Shown: positions 31,126 through 41,518, numbered from the stretch's first letter. The stretch: 64,000 bases of DNA from Bacterioplanes sanyensis (GCF_014652515.1 NZ_BMYY01000014.1:20646-84645); one strand, 5' to 3'. Notes: generated by a model from the letters alone, not told the origin. Numbers and translations are program-made.

Positions 31126-32151
31126 TCAACTAGTACGCACCGCTTGGCCGGGGCGTAGGCGCTCGGCACCGCGAATAATAACCTGATCACCCACTTGTAA
31201 CGGGCCGGTAATGGCGATGCGCTCAGCCTCACCCTCACCCGGTTGTACCACCAAGCGCTCGGCCTTGCCGTCTGTTAAGCGGTAGACATACACCGCATCT
31301 TGGCGCAGCACCAGGGCATCACGCGGGATGGTTTTCACCATTTGCGCCGGCCCCTGCGGCAAGGCCACGCTCAGCCCTTGGCCGACGACAAACCCTTGCG
31401 GCAATGCGACCCGCACTTCTAGCATGCGCGAGCGCTCATCGCCTACTGGAATCACGGCCCGCACTTGGCTGTCGAGCAGCTCACCGTTCGCTCGACGCAC
31501 CTGCACGGCATCGCCAGCCTGCACATACGCCTGCACATCGACCGGCGCGCGTACACTCAGCTCCAGCTGCTGCACACTGACCAAACGCACCACGCTATCA
31601 CCGGCATTGACGTATTCGCCCGGCTGGCGCTGGCGGGCAGCCACAATACCGGCGAACGGCGCGCGAATAACCGAGCGTTGCAAGCGATATTCGGTACTCG
31701 CCAGTGCCGCTTGGGCCAAGGCAATTTCTTGCTCCAGTACGTCGTACTCCATTTGCAGTTCATCCAGCCGAAAGCGTGCTTCGCTTTGGCTGGCGGATAA
31801 GCGCTGGGTGCGCTCTAGCTGGCGTTGGCTAAAGGCCAAACGCGCCTGTAAGCGCTTAACTTCCGCTTCGTCGCGCTGGCGCTGCAGTTGCCATTCGCGC
31901 TGTTTTAAACGTGCCAGCTCTTGGCCTTGCTCGACTCGGGTGCCGACTTCTAACACCTGTAGCAGCACACCGCTGTTTTCTGCCGCAATGCTGGAATCAG
32001 CACGGCTAATAACATTGCCAGGAGCCCAGATTTGCGGCGCTTGGCGGCTTTCGGTGACCGTCGCTACAGACACCAGCGTCGCCTCATCTGCCACAGCGGT
32101 GAGGCTGCACCACAGCAGCAATGCGGTCAAAAATCGAAGACGAAAACGCAT
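31126..32151 (-). CDS. RND efflux periplasmic adaptor (MFP/HlyD type)
   Basis: 341 residues from the ATG at 32151, with AAGGA about 10 nt upstream. A signal peptide (FLTALLLWCSLTAVADE) precedes a lipoyl half-motif, a Gln/Arg-rich alpha-helical hairpin (about 85-150), the second lipoyl half (RSVIRAPFAGIVAARQRQPG) and beta-barrel/membrane-proximal domains. It links the inner-membrane pump to an outer-membrane channel. It begins 25 bp after the permease gene, the reverse of the common adaptor-first order. No TolC-like gene is in the window. Confidence 0.88.
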   Translation of the reverse strand: MRFRLRFLTALLLWCSLTAVADEATLVSVATVTESRQAPQIWAPGNVISRADSSIAAENSGVLLQVLEVGTRVEQGQELARLKQREWQLQRQRDEAEVKRLQARLAFSQRQLERTQRLSASQSEARFRLDELQMEYDVLEQEIALAQAALASTEYRLQRSVIRAPFAGIVAARQRQPGEYVNAGDSVVRLVSVQQLELSVRAPVDVQAYVQAGDAVQVRRANGELLDSQVRAVIPVGDERSRMLEVRVALPQGFVVGQGLSVALPQGPAQMVKTIPRDALVLRQDAVYVYRLTDGKAERLVVQPGEGEAERIAITGPLQVGDQVIIRGAERLRPGQAVRTS

Positions 32152-32176
32152 GTCAGTCAATCCTTTTGTGTTGAGT

Positions 32177-35100
32177 TCAGGCCGCTTTCGGCCACTGCTG
32201 ATCATCTTGCTGCGGCGCTGCTGGGCTGCTGCTTTTGCCCATGCGCAGCAAGCATGGCAGCAAAATTAGGGTAAACAAGGTGCTCACGACCATGCCGCCA
32301 ACAATGACCGCGGCCAGACCCCGGTAAATCACGCTACCTTCGCCTGGCATTAGCAGCAGCGGCAACATGCCGAAAATACTGGTTAACGTGCTCATAAAAA
32401 TAGGCCGCAGGCGCAGCCGTAAAGACTGCTCCACCGCCTGATGGCGATCCAAGCCTTCGCGCTCACCAATACGAGCCTGATGCACCAGCAAAATGGCATT
32501 GTTCACCACCAACCCCAGCAAAATCACAAAGCCAATCATGGTCAGCAAGTCCAGTGGCTGAAAACTTACTAAGTTCAATAATTGCAGCGCGATCACACCA
32601 CCCACGGTGGCTAACGGAATGGCCAATACCACCAAGGCACTGTCTTTGGGTGAGCGGAATAAGGCGCTCATCAACAAAAATAAAATGCCCAGTGCGATTA
32701 AAAAATTCTCCGATAACGTCGCCAGCGCCTGCTTCAGGCTATCGGCACTACCGCCGTAAATAATGCGGCCATCGGCGGGCATGGCCGCTTGCAACTGTGG
32801 CTCAACCTGGGTTTGCAACTGCTGCATCGCCCGCTCCAGTGACATATGTTCTGGCGGGGATACTTCCAAGGTAATGGTGCGGCGGCCATCAATGCGGCGA
32901 ATGCGATCCGGCCCCACGGTGCGCTCTAGGCGCGCTAGTTCACTCAGCGGCACAATGCGGTCATCGCCCACGGCCAATGGCAAATCTTCCAGTGTTTCCG
33001 GACGTTGGTCGTCGGCCACACGCACAATCATATCCATGCGCTCATTGCCGTCGAAGTATTCGCCCACAAACATGCCCTGACCCAAGGTACGAGTGACGCT
33101 GGCCAGCTGTTGGCGTGTCCAGCCGTTTTCATGCAAGCGGCGATCATCCGGATATAAGCGCAGCTCTGGCTCAGCTTGCTCCAAGCTCGGCTCTGGCCGT
33201 GTCTGTGCTTCTGGTAAGGCTGCGTTTATCCAACCCATGGCCTGCCGCGCGATCTCGCGCAGGGCTTCGGTGTCACGACTTTGCAGGTGAATCGGAATCG
33301 AGCGGTCGCCACCAAAGCGGCCAAATAAGTTGCCTTGGGAGCTAAAGGCCATGGTATCGGGCAGGTCGCGGGTAATTTCCTCGCGAATGATGCGCTCCAT
33401 TTCTTTGACCTGGCTTTGGTCTTTCACCCTTACCCCCATGGTGCCGCCACCACTGCCCCACACTAGGATGTAGTAGTTTTTCAGCGCCGGCTGCTTGTCA
33501 CCGTCCATATAAGGTTTCAAGCGCGCTTCAATGGTGGTGATCAGCTCGCGTTCAATGGTGTCGAGGTTGGTGGCCGGTGGAAAGCGAAACCAAGTGTCAA
33601 CGGCATCGCGCTTCACTGGCGGTAAATAATCCAGCTCCGGAATCAAGCTCAATGTCAGCCCCACTGGGGCGCTAATCAAGGCCACCAAGACCAGCCAGCG
33701 GCGTTTGCGTGTTGCCGTTAAGCGCATGATGGCGCCGGTAATGCGTTGCCAAGTTTGGTCGTGGTGATCTTGCAGTTGAGTGCGATTCAGCCAGCGCTTG
33801 GCCATTAACGGCACCACCGCCACGGCCACCACCAGCGATAGCACCACGGCTATGGCAATGGTCAGCGCTAGGTCGCTAAATAGCTGACCTTCGACATCTT
33901 TTAAAAACACCACGGGCACAAAAATCGCTACCGTGGTGGCGGTGGAGGCCAGCAACGCACCCCACACTTGTTGGCTGCCTTGCAATGCCGCATCCCGTGC
34001 TGGCAGCCCACGTTCACGCAAGCGCACGATGTTTTCTAGCACCACGATGGCGGCGTCCAGCACCATGCCGACGGCAAACGCCAGGCCCGCCAGAGAAATC
34101 ACGTTCAGGGTGCGGCCAGCAAAATGCAGCACAATAAAGGTGCCTAACAGTGAAATAGGGATCGCCATGGCGACCACCAAGGTGGCGCGCATACGGCGCA
34201 AAAACCACCATAAAATCCCTACCGCCAACAACACCCCCATGATGAGGTTGCTGCTCACCAAGCTGATGGCGCGATAAATAAAGACCGAGGCATCGTAAGA
34301 CTGCTGCATTTCCAGTCCACGCTCTGGCAGCGGCCCGGCACGTAAATCGGCCACCACGGCTTTCACCCGCTCCAGCGTGGCCAGCACGTTGGCGCCACTT
34401 TCACGGTCGATGCGAATGCCAATGGCGGCGTTGCCATTCTGGTGGGATAAATCATTGCGCTCGCGCGGCATCACTTTTACCGTGGCCACATCACCTAGGC
34501 GCACGGGCTGGCCAGCGCGCCACTCTAAGATCATGTCGCTAAGATCATCCGGGTGATAGCGGCCAGAAAAACGCAAGTTATAGCGCCGTCGCTCTACATC
34601 CAAACGACCGGCCGAGACATCTTGTGACTGGCTAACCTGTGCCGCCAGCTGTGGAATTTCGATGCCTAACTGCGCCGCTTTTAGTGGGTCAAATTCAATC
34701 GCCAACTCGCGGGTGCCGACGTTACTCCACCCCCCGATTGCTACCCGAGCCACGCCGGGCACAGATTCCAGCCGCGGTTTGATCACGTCTTCGGCAAAGG
34801 GCACAAAGTCATCTAGCGGGGTGTCGTTGCCAGGTAATAACTGTAAGAAAAAATACGTTAGCGCTGGCGTATTACTGCCGCCCGCCATGGATACCGTCGG
34901 CGGGCTGGCATCGCGCGGCAAGGCTGGCAAGCGGTTCATGCGGCTGATGACTTCCAACAGCGCTTTTTGCATATCGGTTTCGATGCCGAAGGTTAAATCG
35001 ATGTCGGCCCAAGCCATATTGGCATCGGCACTCATTTCTTTAACACCGGGCAGCCCTTGCAGTACCTCTTCGATTGGTTTGACGATTTCGGCTTCCATTT

Positions 35101-35272
35101 CCGCTGGCGAGGCACCGCGCCAGCTGGCATTGATGGAAATACGCGGGCGGTCAATATCGGGAAACAGCTGCACCGGCAGCTTGGTCAGACTGAACAGGCC
35201 AAACAGCAGCACCACCGCCACTGCGACGGCTGCCGCGGCCGGGTTGCGTAACGCCGACGCTGTCAGGTTCAT
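32177..35272 (-). CDS. RND efflux permease (AcrB/MexB-like superfamily)
   Basis: 1031 residues from the ATG at 35272, chosen because AAGGA lies 6 nt before it but directly abuts the ATG at 35278. Twelve TM helices and two large periplasmic loops are evident. The TM4 motif GMVLDAAIVVLENI keeps one of the two AcrB Asp residues; in TM10 LVVNNAILLVHQAR has Asn where AcrB has the proton-relay Lys. It should be proton-driven export of drugs, solvents or lipids; the subgroup is not AcrB proper. It forms an operon with the adaptor. Confidence 0.9.
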   Translation of the reverse strand: MNLTASALRNPAAAAVAVAVVLLFGLFSLTKLPVQLFPDIDRPRISINASWRGASPAEMEAEIVKPIEEVLQGLPGVKEMSADANMAWADIDLTFGIETDMQKALLEVISRMNRLPALPRDASPPTVSMAGGSNTPALTYFFLQLLPGNDTPLDDFVPFAEDVIKPRLESVPGVARVAIGGWSNVGTRELAIEFDPLKAAQLGIEIPQLAAQVSQSQDVSAGRLDVERRRYNLRFSGRYHPDDLSDMILEWRAGQPVRLGDVATVKVMPRERNDLSHQNGNAAIGIRIDRESGANVLATLERVKAVVADLRAGPLPERGLEMQQSYDASVFIYRAISLVSSNLIMGVLLAVGILWWFLRRMRATLVVAMAIPISLLGTFIVLHFAGRTLNVISLAGLAFAVGMVLDAAIVVLENIVRLRERGLPARDAALQGSQQVWGALLASTATTVAIFVPVVFLKDVEGQLFSDLALTIAIAVVLSLVVAVAVVPLMAKRWLNRTQLQDHHDQTWQRITGAIMRLTATRKRRWLVLVALISAPVGLTLSLIPELDYLPPVKRDAVDTWFRFPPATNLDTIERELITTIEARLKPYMDGDKQPALKNYYILVWGSGGGTMGVRVKDQSQVKEMERIIREEITRDLPDTMAFSSQGNLFGRFGGDRSIPIHLQSRDTEALREIARQAMGWINAALPEAQTRPEPSLEQAEPELRLYPDDRRLHENGWTRQQLASVTRTLGQGMFVGEYFDGNERMDMIVRVADDQRPETLEDLPLAVGDDRIVPLSELARLERTVGPDRIRRIDGRRTITLEVSPPEHMSLERAMQQLQTQVEPQLQAAMPADGRIIYGGSADSLKQALATLSENFLIALGILFLLMSALFRSPKDSALVVLAIPLATVGGVIALQLLNLVSFQPLDLLTMIGFVILLGLVVNNAILLVHQARIGEREGLDRHQAVEQSLRLRLRPIFMSTLTSIFGMLPLLLMPGEGSVIYRGLAAVIVGGMVVSTLFTLILLPCLLRMGKSSSPAAPQQDDQQWPKAA

Positions 35273-35407
35273 GGGCATTCCTTGTCTGCAAAAAGAGAAA
35301 AGCGAGGCCCGGAAGCGACCAGACCAACACAGGGCGGCGACTATATCATGGTGCCAAAGCCGCTAAAGTCAGCTTCGGTAAGCGGTGCTGAGGTTGCGTT
35401 TAGCGGT

Positions 35408-36127
35408 TCAGCCAGAAGGGGCCTGCCAGATTTGCGTCAGCCACTGACGATAGCGGCGACTGACACGCAGCTCGGTGCCATCCGCCAGCTCGACCAAAGC
35501 ATCGCCGCCGGGGATTTTTTGCAAGCGCCGCAAGCGGCGAACATTAACCAAACGCGAGCGATGTATGCGAACAAAGTCGGCGCTGAGTTGTTGCTCCAAC
35601 TCTTTTAACGTTGAGCGCACAATGTGTTGGCTGGCACCACAGTGCAAGCACATATAATCACCGGCCGCTTCGATCCAGTCGATGTCCTGCATGGGCAACT
35701 GCCAATGGCCCTGATCGGTGTGGCAATGCAACAACTCCGTGTGGCTGTGCTGCCGCTCCAAGCGCCGCCACTGACGCTTTTGTCGAATGCGATCTAACGC
35801 CTGTTGCAACCGCTCTGGCTCAACCGGTTTAAGCAGATAATCTGTGGCTCCTAGGTCAAACGCCTCCAATGCGTGTTGGCGATGCGCAGTGACCAGCACA
35901 ATGTCTAGGTCAGCGGGCAGTTTTTGCATCAGCTGCAAACCATTTAGGCGGGGCATATCGATATCCAGCAGCAGGCAATCGGGCTGCCAATCAGCGTAGC
36001 GCTGCAAGACCTCCTCAGCATGGCCACAACTGGCCACCAGTTGAATATCTCCCAGTGCTTGCAAGCGTAGCGCCAGACCGCGACGCGCCAAGGGTTCGTC
36101 ATCGACAATCACACAGCGCAAGGTCAT
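35408..36127 (-). CDS. LytTR-type response regulator
   Basis: 239 residues. The receiver begins CVIVDDEPLARRGLALRL, with the phospho-acceptor Asp in LLLDIDMPRLNG; the C-terminal LytTR DNA-binding domain has RSTLKELEQQL and FVRIHRSRLVNVRRL. It is the partner of the preceding kinase gene, with a 4-bp overlap. Related pairs are AlgR/FimS and LytR/LytS. Confidence 0.92.
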   Translation of the reverse strand: MTLRCVIVDDEPLARRGLALRLQALGDIQLVASCGHAEEVLQRYADWQPDCLLLDIDMPRLNGLQLMQKLPADLDIVLVTAHRQHALEAFDLGATDYLLKPVEPERLQQALDRIRQKRQWRRLERQHSHTELLHCHTDQGHWQLPMQDIDWIEAAGDYMCLHCGASQHIVRSTLKELEQQLSADFVRIHRSRLVNVRRLRRLQKIPGGDALVELADGTELRVSRRYRQWLTQIWQAPSG

Positions 36128-37245
36128 CCGTGAAGTGCTCCCGGCACGGTCAGTGGCAGAGATAAACCAATGCTCAAACCGGGCTCATGGCTCTGTAGCC
36201 AAATTTGTGCTTGGCCGCGATAGGTGACATCTAAACGCTCCCAAACATTGCTGAGCCCCACCCCCAACTGTTCCCGGAACGACTCCAGCGGCAACGGCAG
36301 CGAATCAACCCCCTGCATGCCTTGGCCACGGTCACTGATCACCAGCTCTAGTTGATCGGCTAAGACGCTGGCGCTGATGCTGATATCGCGCTTGCCCTGC
36401 TCATCCATGCCATGAATGACCGCATTTTCGACCAAAGGCTGCAGCAATAAACTGGGGATTTGCTGAGCCAAAGCGGCATCGTCGATCTGCCAGTGCAGGG
36501 TTAAATCGTCAGCAAAGCGCTGCTGCTCGATATCCAAATACCACTGCAAGGCTTCCAGCTCCGTCGCCAGCGATACCGGCTGCTGAGCATTTTGCTCCAG
36601 CGCGTAGCGCAGCAGGCGCGACAGGCCAGACAACATGCGGTCTGCCTGTTGGGTTTGCTGCTCCAACACTAGGGTGGTAATGGCATTCAGGGTATTAAAT
36701 AAAAAATGCGGGTTAAGCTGGTATTGCAACATGCGCAATTGCGCCAAATGCGCCTGCGCTTGCGCTTGCAGTGACCGACGCTGCTCTTGCTGCCATAAGC
36801 GGTAAAAGCTGATACCAAAATACAGCCCCGCCCAACTCAGAAAAATAAAGAAAGAATAAGTAAACCAACTGAAATAGCCGATCCAGCTCAGGTCATCGAG
36901 CTTGCCGTCACGGGCTTTGTAGACCAGCATTTTTGCCAGCGACCACAGCGCCGATGCCAACGCCACACAGACAATGCTAAACGGCCAACGCCACCAGCCC
37001 TGCCAACTCAAAGAGCGCTTTAAAGCTGGGTGCATGGCCCAGCTCAGCAGCAAGCCGGTAGTCAGAGAAAACAGTGGATACTGCCAAGCAATGCTGCCAT
37101 CGCCCTTGTCCCATAGAAACTCCCCCAGCGACACAAAAAAGCCATAGCCCAGCCAGCCGATTGACTGGCAGCACCAGAACTGTGTGCGGCGAGAAGCAAG
37201 GCAAGTCGACCAGCTGGTTGGCAACAAACGATGACTAAGAGTCAT
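36124..37245 (-). CDS. LytS-type sensor histidine kinase (His_kinase PF06580)
   Basis: 373 residues. About four TM helices (residues 40-165) precede the His_kinase domain with the phospho-acceptor His in LQYQLNPHFLFNTLNAI and a C-terminal HATPase with LVENAVIHGMDEQG. It overlaps its regulator gene by 4 bp. The signal is unknown; the RND pair lies directly downstream and is a candidate target. Confidence 0.9.
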   Translation of the reverse strand: MTLSHRLLPTSWSTCLASRRTQFWCCQSIGWLGYGFFVSLGEFLWDKGDGSIAWQYPLFSLTTGLLLSWAMHPALKRSLSWQGWWRWPFSIVCVALASALWSLAKMLVYKARDGKLDDLSWIGYFSWFTYSFFIFLSWAGLYFGISFYRLWQQEQRRSLQAQAQAHLAQLRMLQYQLNPHFLFNTLNAITTLVLEQQTQQADRMLSGLSRLLRYALEQNAQQPVSLATELEALQWYLDIEQQRFADDLTLHWQIDDAALAQQIPSLLLQPLVENAVIHGMDEQGKRDISISASVLADQLELVISDRGQGMQGVDSLPLPLESFREQLGVGLSNVWERLDVTYRGQAQIWLQSHEPGLSIGLSLPLTVPGALHG

Positions 37246-37358
37246 GGATAAATCCTGAGCAATGCTTTATCGCAGAGGTGACAGCATAAACAGCCTAAGC
37301 AAAGTCCGGCAAATCTTGAGGGCAATATAAAGCGCTACCAACCCAGTCACCCGCGGCA

Positions 37359-38642
37359 TCATTCAACACTATCTGGCCACATGTAAATGAACCTAGATGA
37401 CGTCGTTTTGGGCGCCTTGCACACCGTGGAGAATCTGTCACCCTTTAAAATAGCGACTTCCCCAACAGGGTCCGTTTCCATGTGGACGTAGAGTTTGCCC
37501 TGATAGCGAAATATTCGATTATTGCTACCGCCACAACTAGGATGACCTGGGTGCTGGCCCAGCGTTTGGTTGGTGAAACGAACATTTTGCATTTGCAGCA
37601 AAGGCGTTGCTGCGCGCCCATGTTTAAACGTTTTGCCATCCTGACTGAGTTCATCGTAGTAGCGATAGCTACAGCCGCGGCCAGCGCCACTATGATACTC
37701 AATGGCTGCTACCAGCTCATCTTTGCCGTCATTGTTAATATCAAGATACCCTTGACCAGTAATGCGTGAAGGGCTCCCGCGAACACGAAACGTTTCTGAG
37801 CGAGGCATGACCGCCGGATCAGACAAGTGCACGTAGCTAACCTTGCCTTGATCAACCGCCTCACAAATTTTGCGGGTGGCCTCATTGATGGCTGCAGGAA
37901 TAATTATATGCCGGTGCTGATACTCCCACGCACACAATAAATGCCCAGTATTATCTGCAGAGACGTAGCGAATAAATCCCCCGATTTGATCATCATAATG
38001 CTGGCTGTAGACCTTTCCATTTACACGAAAGTAATCAATATCAGACATCATATTGTAAGGATCACGAATTAACCGAGGGTCTGATGCTGTAAGGCGCAGC
38101 CACTCTCCATTGCCATCAAAAAATTTGCGACATGCTACCTCCATAGTACCCAGGGAACAGGCCGTGGATTTCTCTTCTTGACCGTCATTGTTGATATCAA
38201 AGGAAACGTTTTCTTGCGAAGAAGAGAAGCCATTGTCACTGACTATTCTTTGCCTGTCGCTAACACTATGACAAACGTCATATACCTCATTAAGTGATGG
38301 GTATTTCGGATTAAGTAATTTATCTAAACGCTTGATTCGATCCTGGTACTCTGCAATCAAGCAGCTCGACAGTGCTTCACCTTTGTAGTTGCCGCAGGTT
38401 TTATTTCTCTGCTTCAGCCATGAGCGCTGGCTATTTAGCAGTGACGAGAACGCATCGCTGTTGGCACCCGACTTAATGGCAAAGAAGACCTGAGAAAGAC
38501 GTTTATCTAGCTCACCGAGTGGCTCGCTGTCACAGATAGCATGCTCTATCGCTGTGGTGGCTTTGTCGCAATCGAAACTGGCGGCATATAATGCATCACA
38601 AAAAATAATAAGTGACAAAAATAAAACAGATCTAACATCCAT
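37359..38642 (-). CDS. LprI/DUF1311-domain secreted protein
   Basis: 427 residues from the ATG at 38642, with AGGAA about 8 nt upstream. A signal peptide (LFLSLIIFCDALYAASF) is followed by a DUF1311/LprI-like domain (FDCDKATTAIEHAICDSEPL, about 22-110) with conserved Cys residues, and then a long C-terminal part with two Asp-rich segments resembling repeat/calcium-type loops (DINNDGQEEKS, DINNDGKDELVAAI). LprI-type proteins inhibit lysozyme; the C-terminal part I do not recognise. Probably periplasmic. Confidence 0.65.
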   Translation of the reverse strand: MDVRSVLFLSLIIFCDALYAASFDCDKATTAIEHAICDSEPLGELDKRLSQVFFAIKSGANSDAFSSLLNSQRSWLKQRNKTCGNYKGEALSSCLIAEYQDRIKRLDKLLNPKYPSLNEVYDVCHSVSDRQRIVSDNGFSSSQENVSFDINNDGQEEKSTACSLGTMEVACRKFFDGNGEWLRLTASDPRLIRDPYNMMSDIDYFRVNGKVYSQHYDDQIGGFIRYVSADNTGHLLCAWEYQHRHIIIPAAINEATRKICEAVDQGKVSYVHLSDPAVMPRSETFRVRGSPSRITGQGYLDINNDGKDELVAAIEYHSGAGRGCSYRYYDELSQDGKTFKHGRAATPLLQMQNVRFTNQTLGQHPGHPSCGGSNNRIFRYQGKLYVHMETDPVGEVAILKGDRFSTVCKAPKTTSSRFIYMWPDSVE

Positions 38643-38664
38643 GTTGGCTATTCCTATGTGAATA

Positions 38665-38952
38665 TTACTGTACTTGTCGCTGCTGACCTTGCACCTGACG
38701 GCGCAAAAACAGCTCAACGCCAATAAACGCAAATGGCACCAAAGCCGCCAAAAATATTAACAACCAGGTTATCAATGACCAGCGCATTTTATGGGCCGCG
38801 TAAAACGACAGCGCCACGTACACCATAAACAAAACGCCGTGCCCCATGCCCAAGACATAGACAAAATCACGGCTGATCAGCCCTAGGGTGACGCACAGAA
38901 TAACAAGGTAAGACAGCCCTTCTAGCAGGCTTGCAAGGCGAAATAGAACCAC
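38665..38952 (-). CDS. DUF3817 family membrane protein
   Basis: 95 residues from a GTG at 38952, with AGGAG 6 nt upstream. The ATG at 38985 in the same frame lies inside the metE terminator hairpin and has no spaced binding site. Starting VVLFRLASLLEGLSYLVIL and containing GMGHGVLFMVYVALS, it fits DUF3817, small proteins with three TM helices sometimes found as tails of transporters. Function unknown. It precedes the LprI-like gene by 22 bp, so they may be co-transcribed. Confidence 0.7.
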   Translation of the reverse strand: MVLFRLASLLEGLSYLVILCVTLGLISRDFVYVLGMGHGVLFMVYVALSFYAAHKMRWSLITWLLIFLAALVPFAFIGVELFLRRQVQGQQRQVQ

Positions 38953-38967
38953 AACCGACTCCTGAAA

Positions 38968-39003
38968 CAAAAACGGCGACAGCATACCTGAATGCCGTCG
39001 CCG
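38968..39003 (-). terminator. Intrinsic terminator of metE
   Basis: On the minus strand GGCGACGGCAT and ATGCTGTCGCC pair with a single G-T wobble around TCAGGT and are followed by GTTTTTG. It lies 39 bp after the metE stop codon. Confidence 0.75.
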
Positions 39004-39041
39004 CGAGCAGTCTTGCTGTGTAAAGTCAGCCTCTGCTGTCG

Positions 39042-41351
39042 TTAAGCCGCGCTCGTTTGTGCCTGCTGCCGCAGTTGCTTGGCCGCCGCGACCATGCACT
39101 CCAGAGCTGGCATGACCTCTTGCCACTGGCGGGTTTTCAGGCCGCAGTCCGGATTCACCCACAAGCGCTCAGCCGGAATGCGCTGTGCCGCTTTTTCCAT
39201 TAACTGCACTATGTGCGCCTGGGTGGGAATATTGGGCGAGTGAATGTCGTAAACGCCCGGGCCAATGTCATTGGGGTATTGGAAGTCATCAAAGGCGTCG
39301 AGCAATTCCATGTCCGAGCGTGAGGTTTCAATGGTGATGACGTCAGCATCCATGGCGGCAATGGCTTCGATAATGTCGTTAAATTCTGAATAGCACATAT
39401 GGGTGTGGATCTGTACATCGTCCGCCACGCCGTTGGCACACAGGCGAAAGCTGGAGACGGCCCAATCAAGGTAATGCTGCCATTGGCTGCGACGCAACGG
39501 CAAGCCCTCGCGCAAAGCCGCTTCATCAATTTGAATTACTTTGACGCCGGCCTTTTCCAAATCGAGCACTTCCTCGCGAATGGCCAAGGCCAGTTGCTGG
39601 CAGGTGTCACTGCGTGGCTGGTCATCGCGCACAAACGACCAGTTCAAAATGGTTACGGGGCCGGTGAGCATGCCTTTGACCGGTTTATCCGTCAGTGATT
39701 GGGCGTATTCAATCCACTCCACCGTCATGGCATTGGGGCGGCTAATATCGCCAAATAAAATGGGCGGCTTCACACAGCGTGAGCCATAAGATTGCACCCA
39801 GCCATACTGGCTAAAGACATAGCCTTCTAGCTGCTGGCCAAAATATTCAACCATATCGTTACGCTCGGCTTCGCCATGCACCAATACATCCAGCCCCAAC
39901 TGCTCTTGCTGGCGAATATCGTGCTCAATGTGATCGCGCATGGTTTGCTGATACTGCTCAGCTTTCAGTTCACCGCGGCGAAATTGCAGACGCGCCTGGC
40001 GAATCTCACGGGTTTGTGGGAATGAGCCGATGGTGGTGGTCGGATACAGCGGCAACTGCAGCGCCGATTTTTGCACTTCGCTGCGCTGAGCAAACGGGCT
40101 TTGACGCTGTTGCCACTCGGGTTGAACATTGGCCAGCGCCGCAGCCACGTCGGGGTTGTGCACACGCTGGGATTGGCGGCGGCTGTTCTGCGCTTGCTGA
40201 TTTTGCGCCAACGCCTCGGCGACAGCGTCGCGCCCTTGGTTTAAGGCGGTGGCCAACAGTTCAATTTCTTGCAGTTTTTGGCGCGCAAATGCCAGCCAAG
40301 GCAGCACTTCTGGGTCTAACTGTTGCTCGCTGTCGAGATCGACGGGCACATGCAATAAAGAGCAAGATGGTGCCAGCCACAGTGATTGCGGCCGCTTTTG
40401 CGCCAGCGGCTGCAGCCACTCCAGCGTGGCGTTTAAATCGGTTTTCCAAATATTGCGGCCATCCACCACGCCCAGCGACAGCACCTTGTGCAAGGGCAGC
40501 CAATCTGCCACCTGGGTGACTTCGTCACGGCCACGCACGGCATCTATGTGCAAACCAGCGACGGGGAGTTCGCAAGCCAACTGCAAGTTGTCGCGCAGCT
40601 CGCCAAAGTAGCTGGTCAGCAACAGCTTCACCGGACACACTTTTAACTGGTGGTAAGCCTGCTGCAAGGCATAGCGCCAGTCGGCGTCGAGGTCGGTAAC
40701 CAAAATCGGCTCGTCGATTTGCACCCAATCAACACCCGCCGCTGCCAATTGATTGAGCAACTCGGCATACACGGGCAACAAGCGCTCCAACAGCGCCAGC
40801 TTGTTGCTGTCGTCTTTGGCTTTGCCTAACCACAAGTAAGTCACGGGGCCGATAATGACGGGCTTCGCCGCCGTTTGACCCAGTTGCTGCTGGGCCTCTG
40901 CGAGCTGCGACAGCAGCCGCTCACTGTTGAGAGTGAATTCAGTATCAGCACTGAACTCCGGCACGATGTAGTGATAGTTGGTATCAAACCATTTGGTCAT
41001 TTCACCGGCATGTACGGCGCAGCATGCATCATCACTGGCGCTGCGACCACGAGCGACGCGAAAGTAGCGATCCAGCTCATCGCCGCCACCTTGCTGAGCG
41101 CGCTCTGGCACCACGCCCAGCGTAAAGCTCATGTCCAACACTTGGTCATACAGAGAAAAATCGCCAACCGGCGCTCGGTTTAACTGGCTTTGCCACTGCC
41201 AATGCTGTTGTCTTAGCTGCGCCGCCGTATCCAAAAGCTGCGCTGTCGATTGCTGGCCTTGCCAGAAAGCTTCTAGGGCGAATTTGAGTTGGCGCTGATC
41301 GCCAATGCGGGGAAAGCCCAGATTATGGGTCTCAACTGCAGGGTAAGTCAT
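39042..41351 (-). CDS. metE: Cobalamin-independent methionine synthase
   Basis: 769 residues, full length. The N-terminus [18 protein letters not shown] binds polyglutamyl methyl-tetrahydrofolate. The C-terminal catalytic half has the zinc ligands: [10 protein letters not shown] (His and Cys), [13 protein letters not shown] and NPDCGLKTR (Cys). It transfers the methyl group from 5-methyl-THF polyglutamate to homocysteine without B12. MetR-like boxes precede it, and a terminator follows. No metR gene is adjacent, unlike in enterics. Confidence 0.97.
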   Translation of the reverse strand: MTYPAVETHNLGFPRIGDQRQLKFALEAFWQGQQSTAQLLDTAAQLRQQHWQWQSQLNRAPVGDFSLYDQVLDMSFTLGVVPERAQQGGGDELDRYFRVARGRSASDDACCAVHAGEMTKWFDTNYHYIVPEFSADTEFTLNSERLLSQLAEAQQQLGQTAAKPVIIGPVTYLWLGKAKDDSNKLALLERLLPVYAELLNQLAAAGVDWVQIDEPILVTDLDADWRYALQQAYHQLKVCPVKLLLTSYFGELRDNLQLACELPVAGLHIDAVRGRDEVTQVADWLPLHKVLSLGVVDGRNIWKTDLNATLEWLQPLAQKRPQSLWLAPSCSLLHVPVDLDSEQQLDPEVLPWLAFARQKLQEIELLATALNQGRDAVAEALAQNQQAQNSRRQSQRVHNPDVAAALANVQPEWQQRQSPFAQRSEVQKSALQLPLYPTTTIGSFPQTREIRQARLQFRRGELKAEQYQQTMRDHIEHDIRQQEQLGLDVLVHGEAERNDMVEYFGQQLEGYVFSQYGWVQSYGSRCVKPPILFGDISRPNAMTVEWIEYAQSLTDKPVKGMLTGPVTILNWSFVRDDQPRSDTCQQLALAIREEVLDLEKAGVKVIQIDEAALREGLPLRRSQWQHYLDWAVSSFRLCANGVADDVQIHTHMCYSEFNDIIEAIAAMDADVITIETSRSDMELLDAFDDFQYPNDIGPGVYDIHSPNIPTQAHIVQLMEKAAQRIPAERLWVNPDCGLKTRQWQEVMPALECMVAAAKQLRQQAQTSAA

Positions 41352-41368
41352 AGTAACCTCGAACTTGA

Positions 41369-41381
41369 TGAATTGAGTTCA
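41369..41381. promoter_or_regulatory. MetR box upstream of metE
   Basis: TGAA-TTGAG-TTCA fits the MetR consensus TGAA-N5-TTCA exactly. It ends 18 bp before the metE start codon. Confidence 0.6.
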
Positions 41382-41410
41382 GGTTACTGCAGCCCTATAT
41401 CAAAAAAAAT

Positions 41411-41423
41411 TGATATTATTTCA
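41411..41423. promoter_or_regulatory. Second, imperfect MetR-like box
   Basis: TGAT-ATTAT-TTCA differs from the MetR consensus at one position and lies about 42 bp (centre to centre) from the perfect box, which is compatible with paired MetR binding. An AT-rich inverted repeat (ATATCAA/TTGATAT) partly overlaps it. Confidence 0.4.
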
Positions 41424-41456
41424 CCCTATCTTTAATAACGCTCATAGCGCCGTATC

Positions 41457-41488
41457 AAAAAAACGCGCCAGTGGTGAGCTGGCGCGTT
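41457..41488 (-). terminator. Intrinsic terminator of the TPR gene, probably of the whole ect operon
   Basis: AACGCGCCAG and CTGGCGCGTT form a perfect 10-bp stem, and on the minus strand the stem is followed by seven T. It lies 31 bp after the TPR stop codon. Confidence 0.85.
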
Positions 41489-41518
41489 CTGCTTAAGGCC
41501 GAGAATACCATGAGGAAA

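Noticed and set aside
31328..32269. 313-codon plus-strand ORF antisense to the RND adaptor
   Set aside because: Very Ser/Arg/Cys-rich mirror frame of a well-supported adaptor gene.
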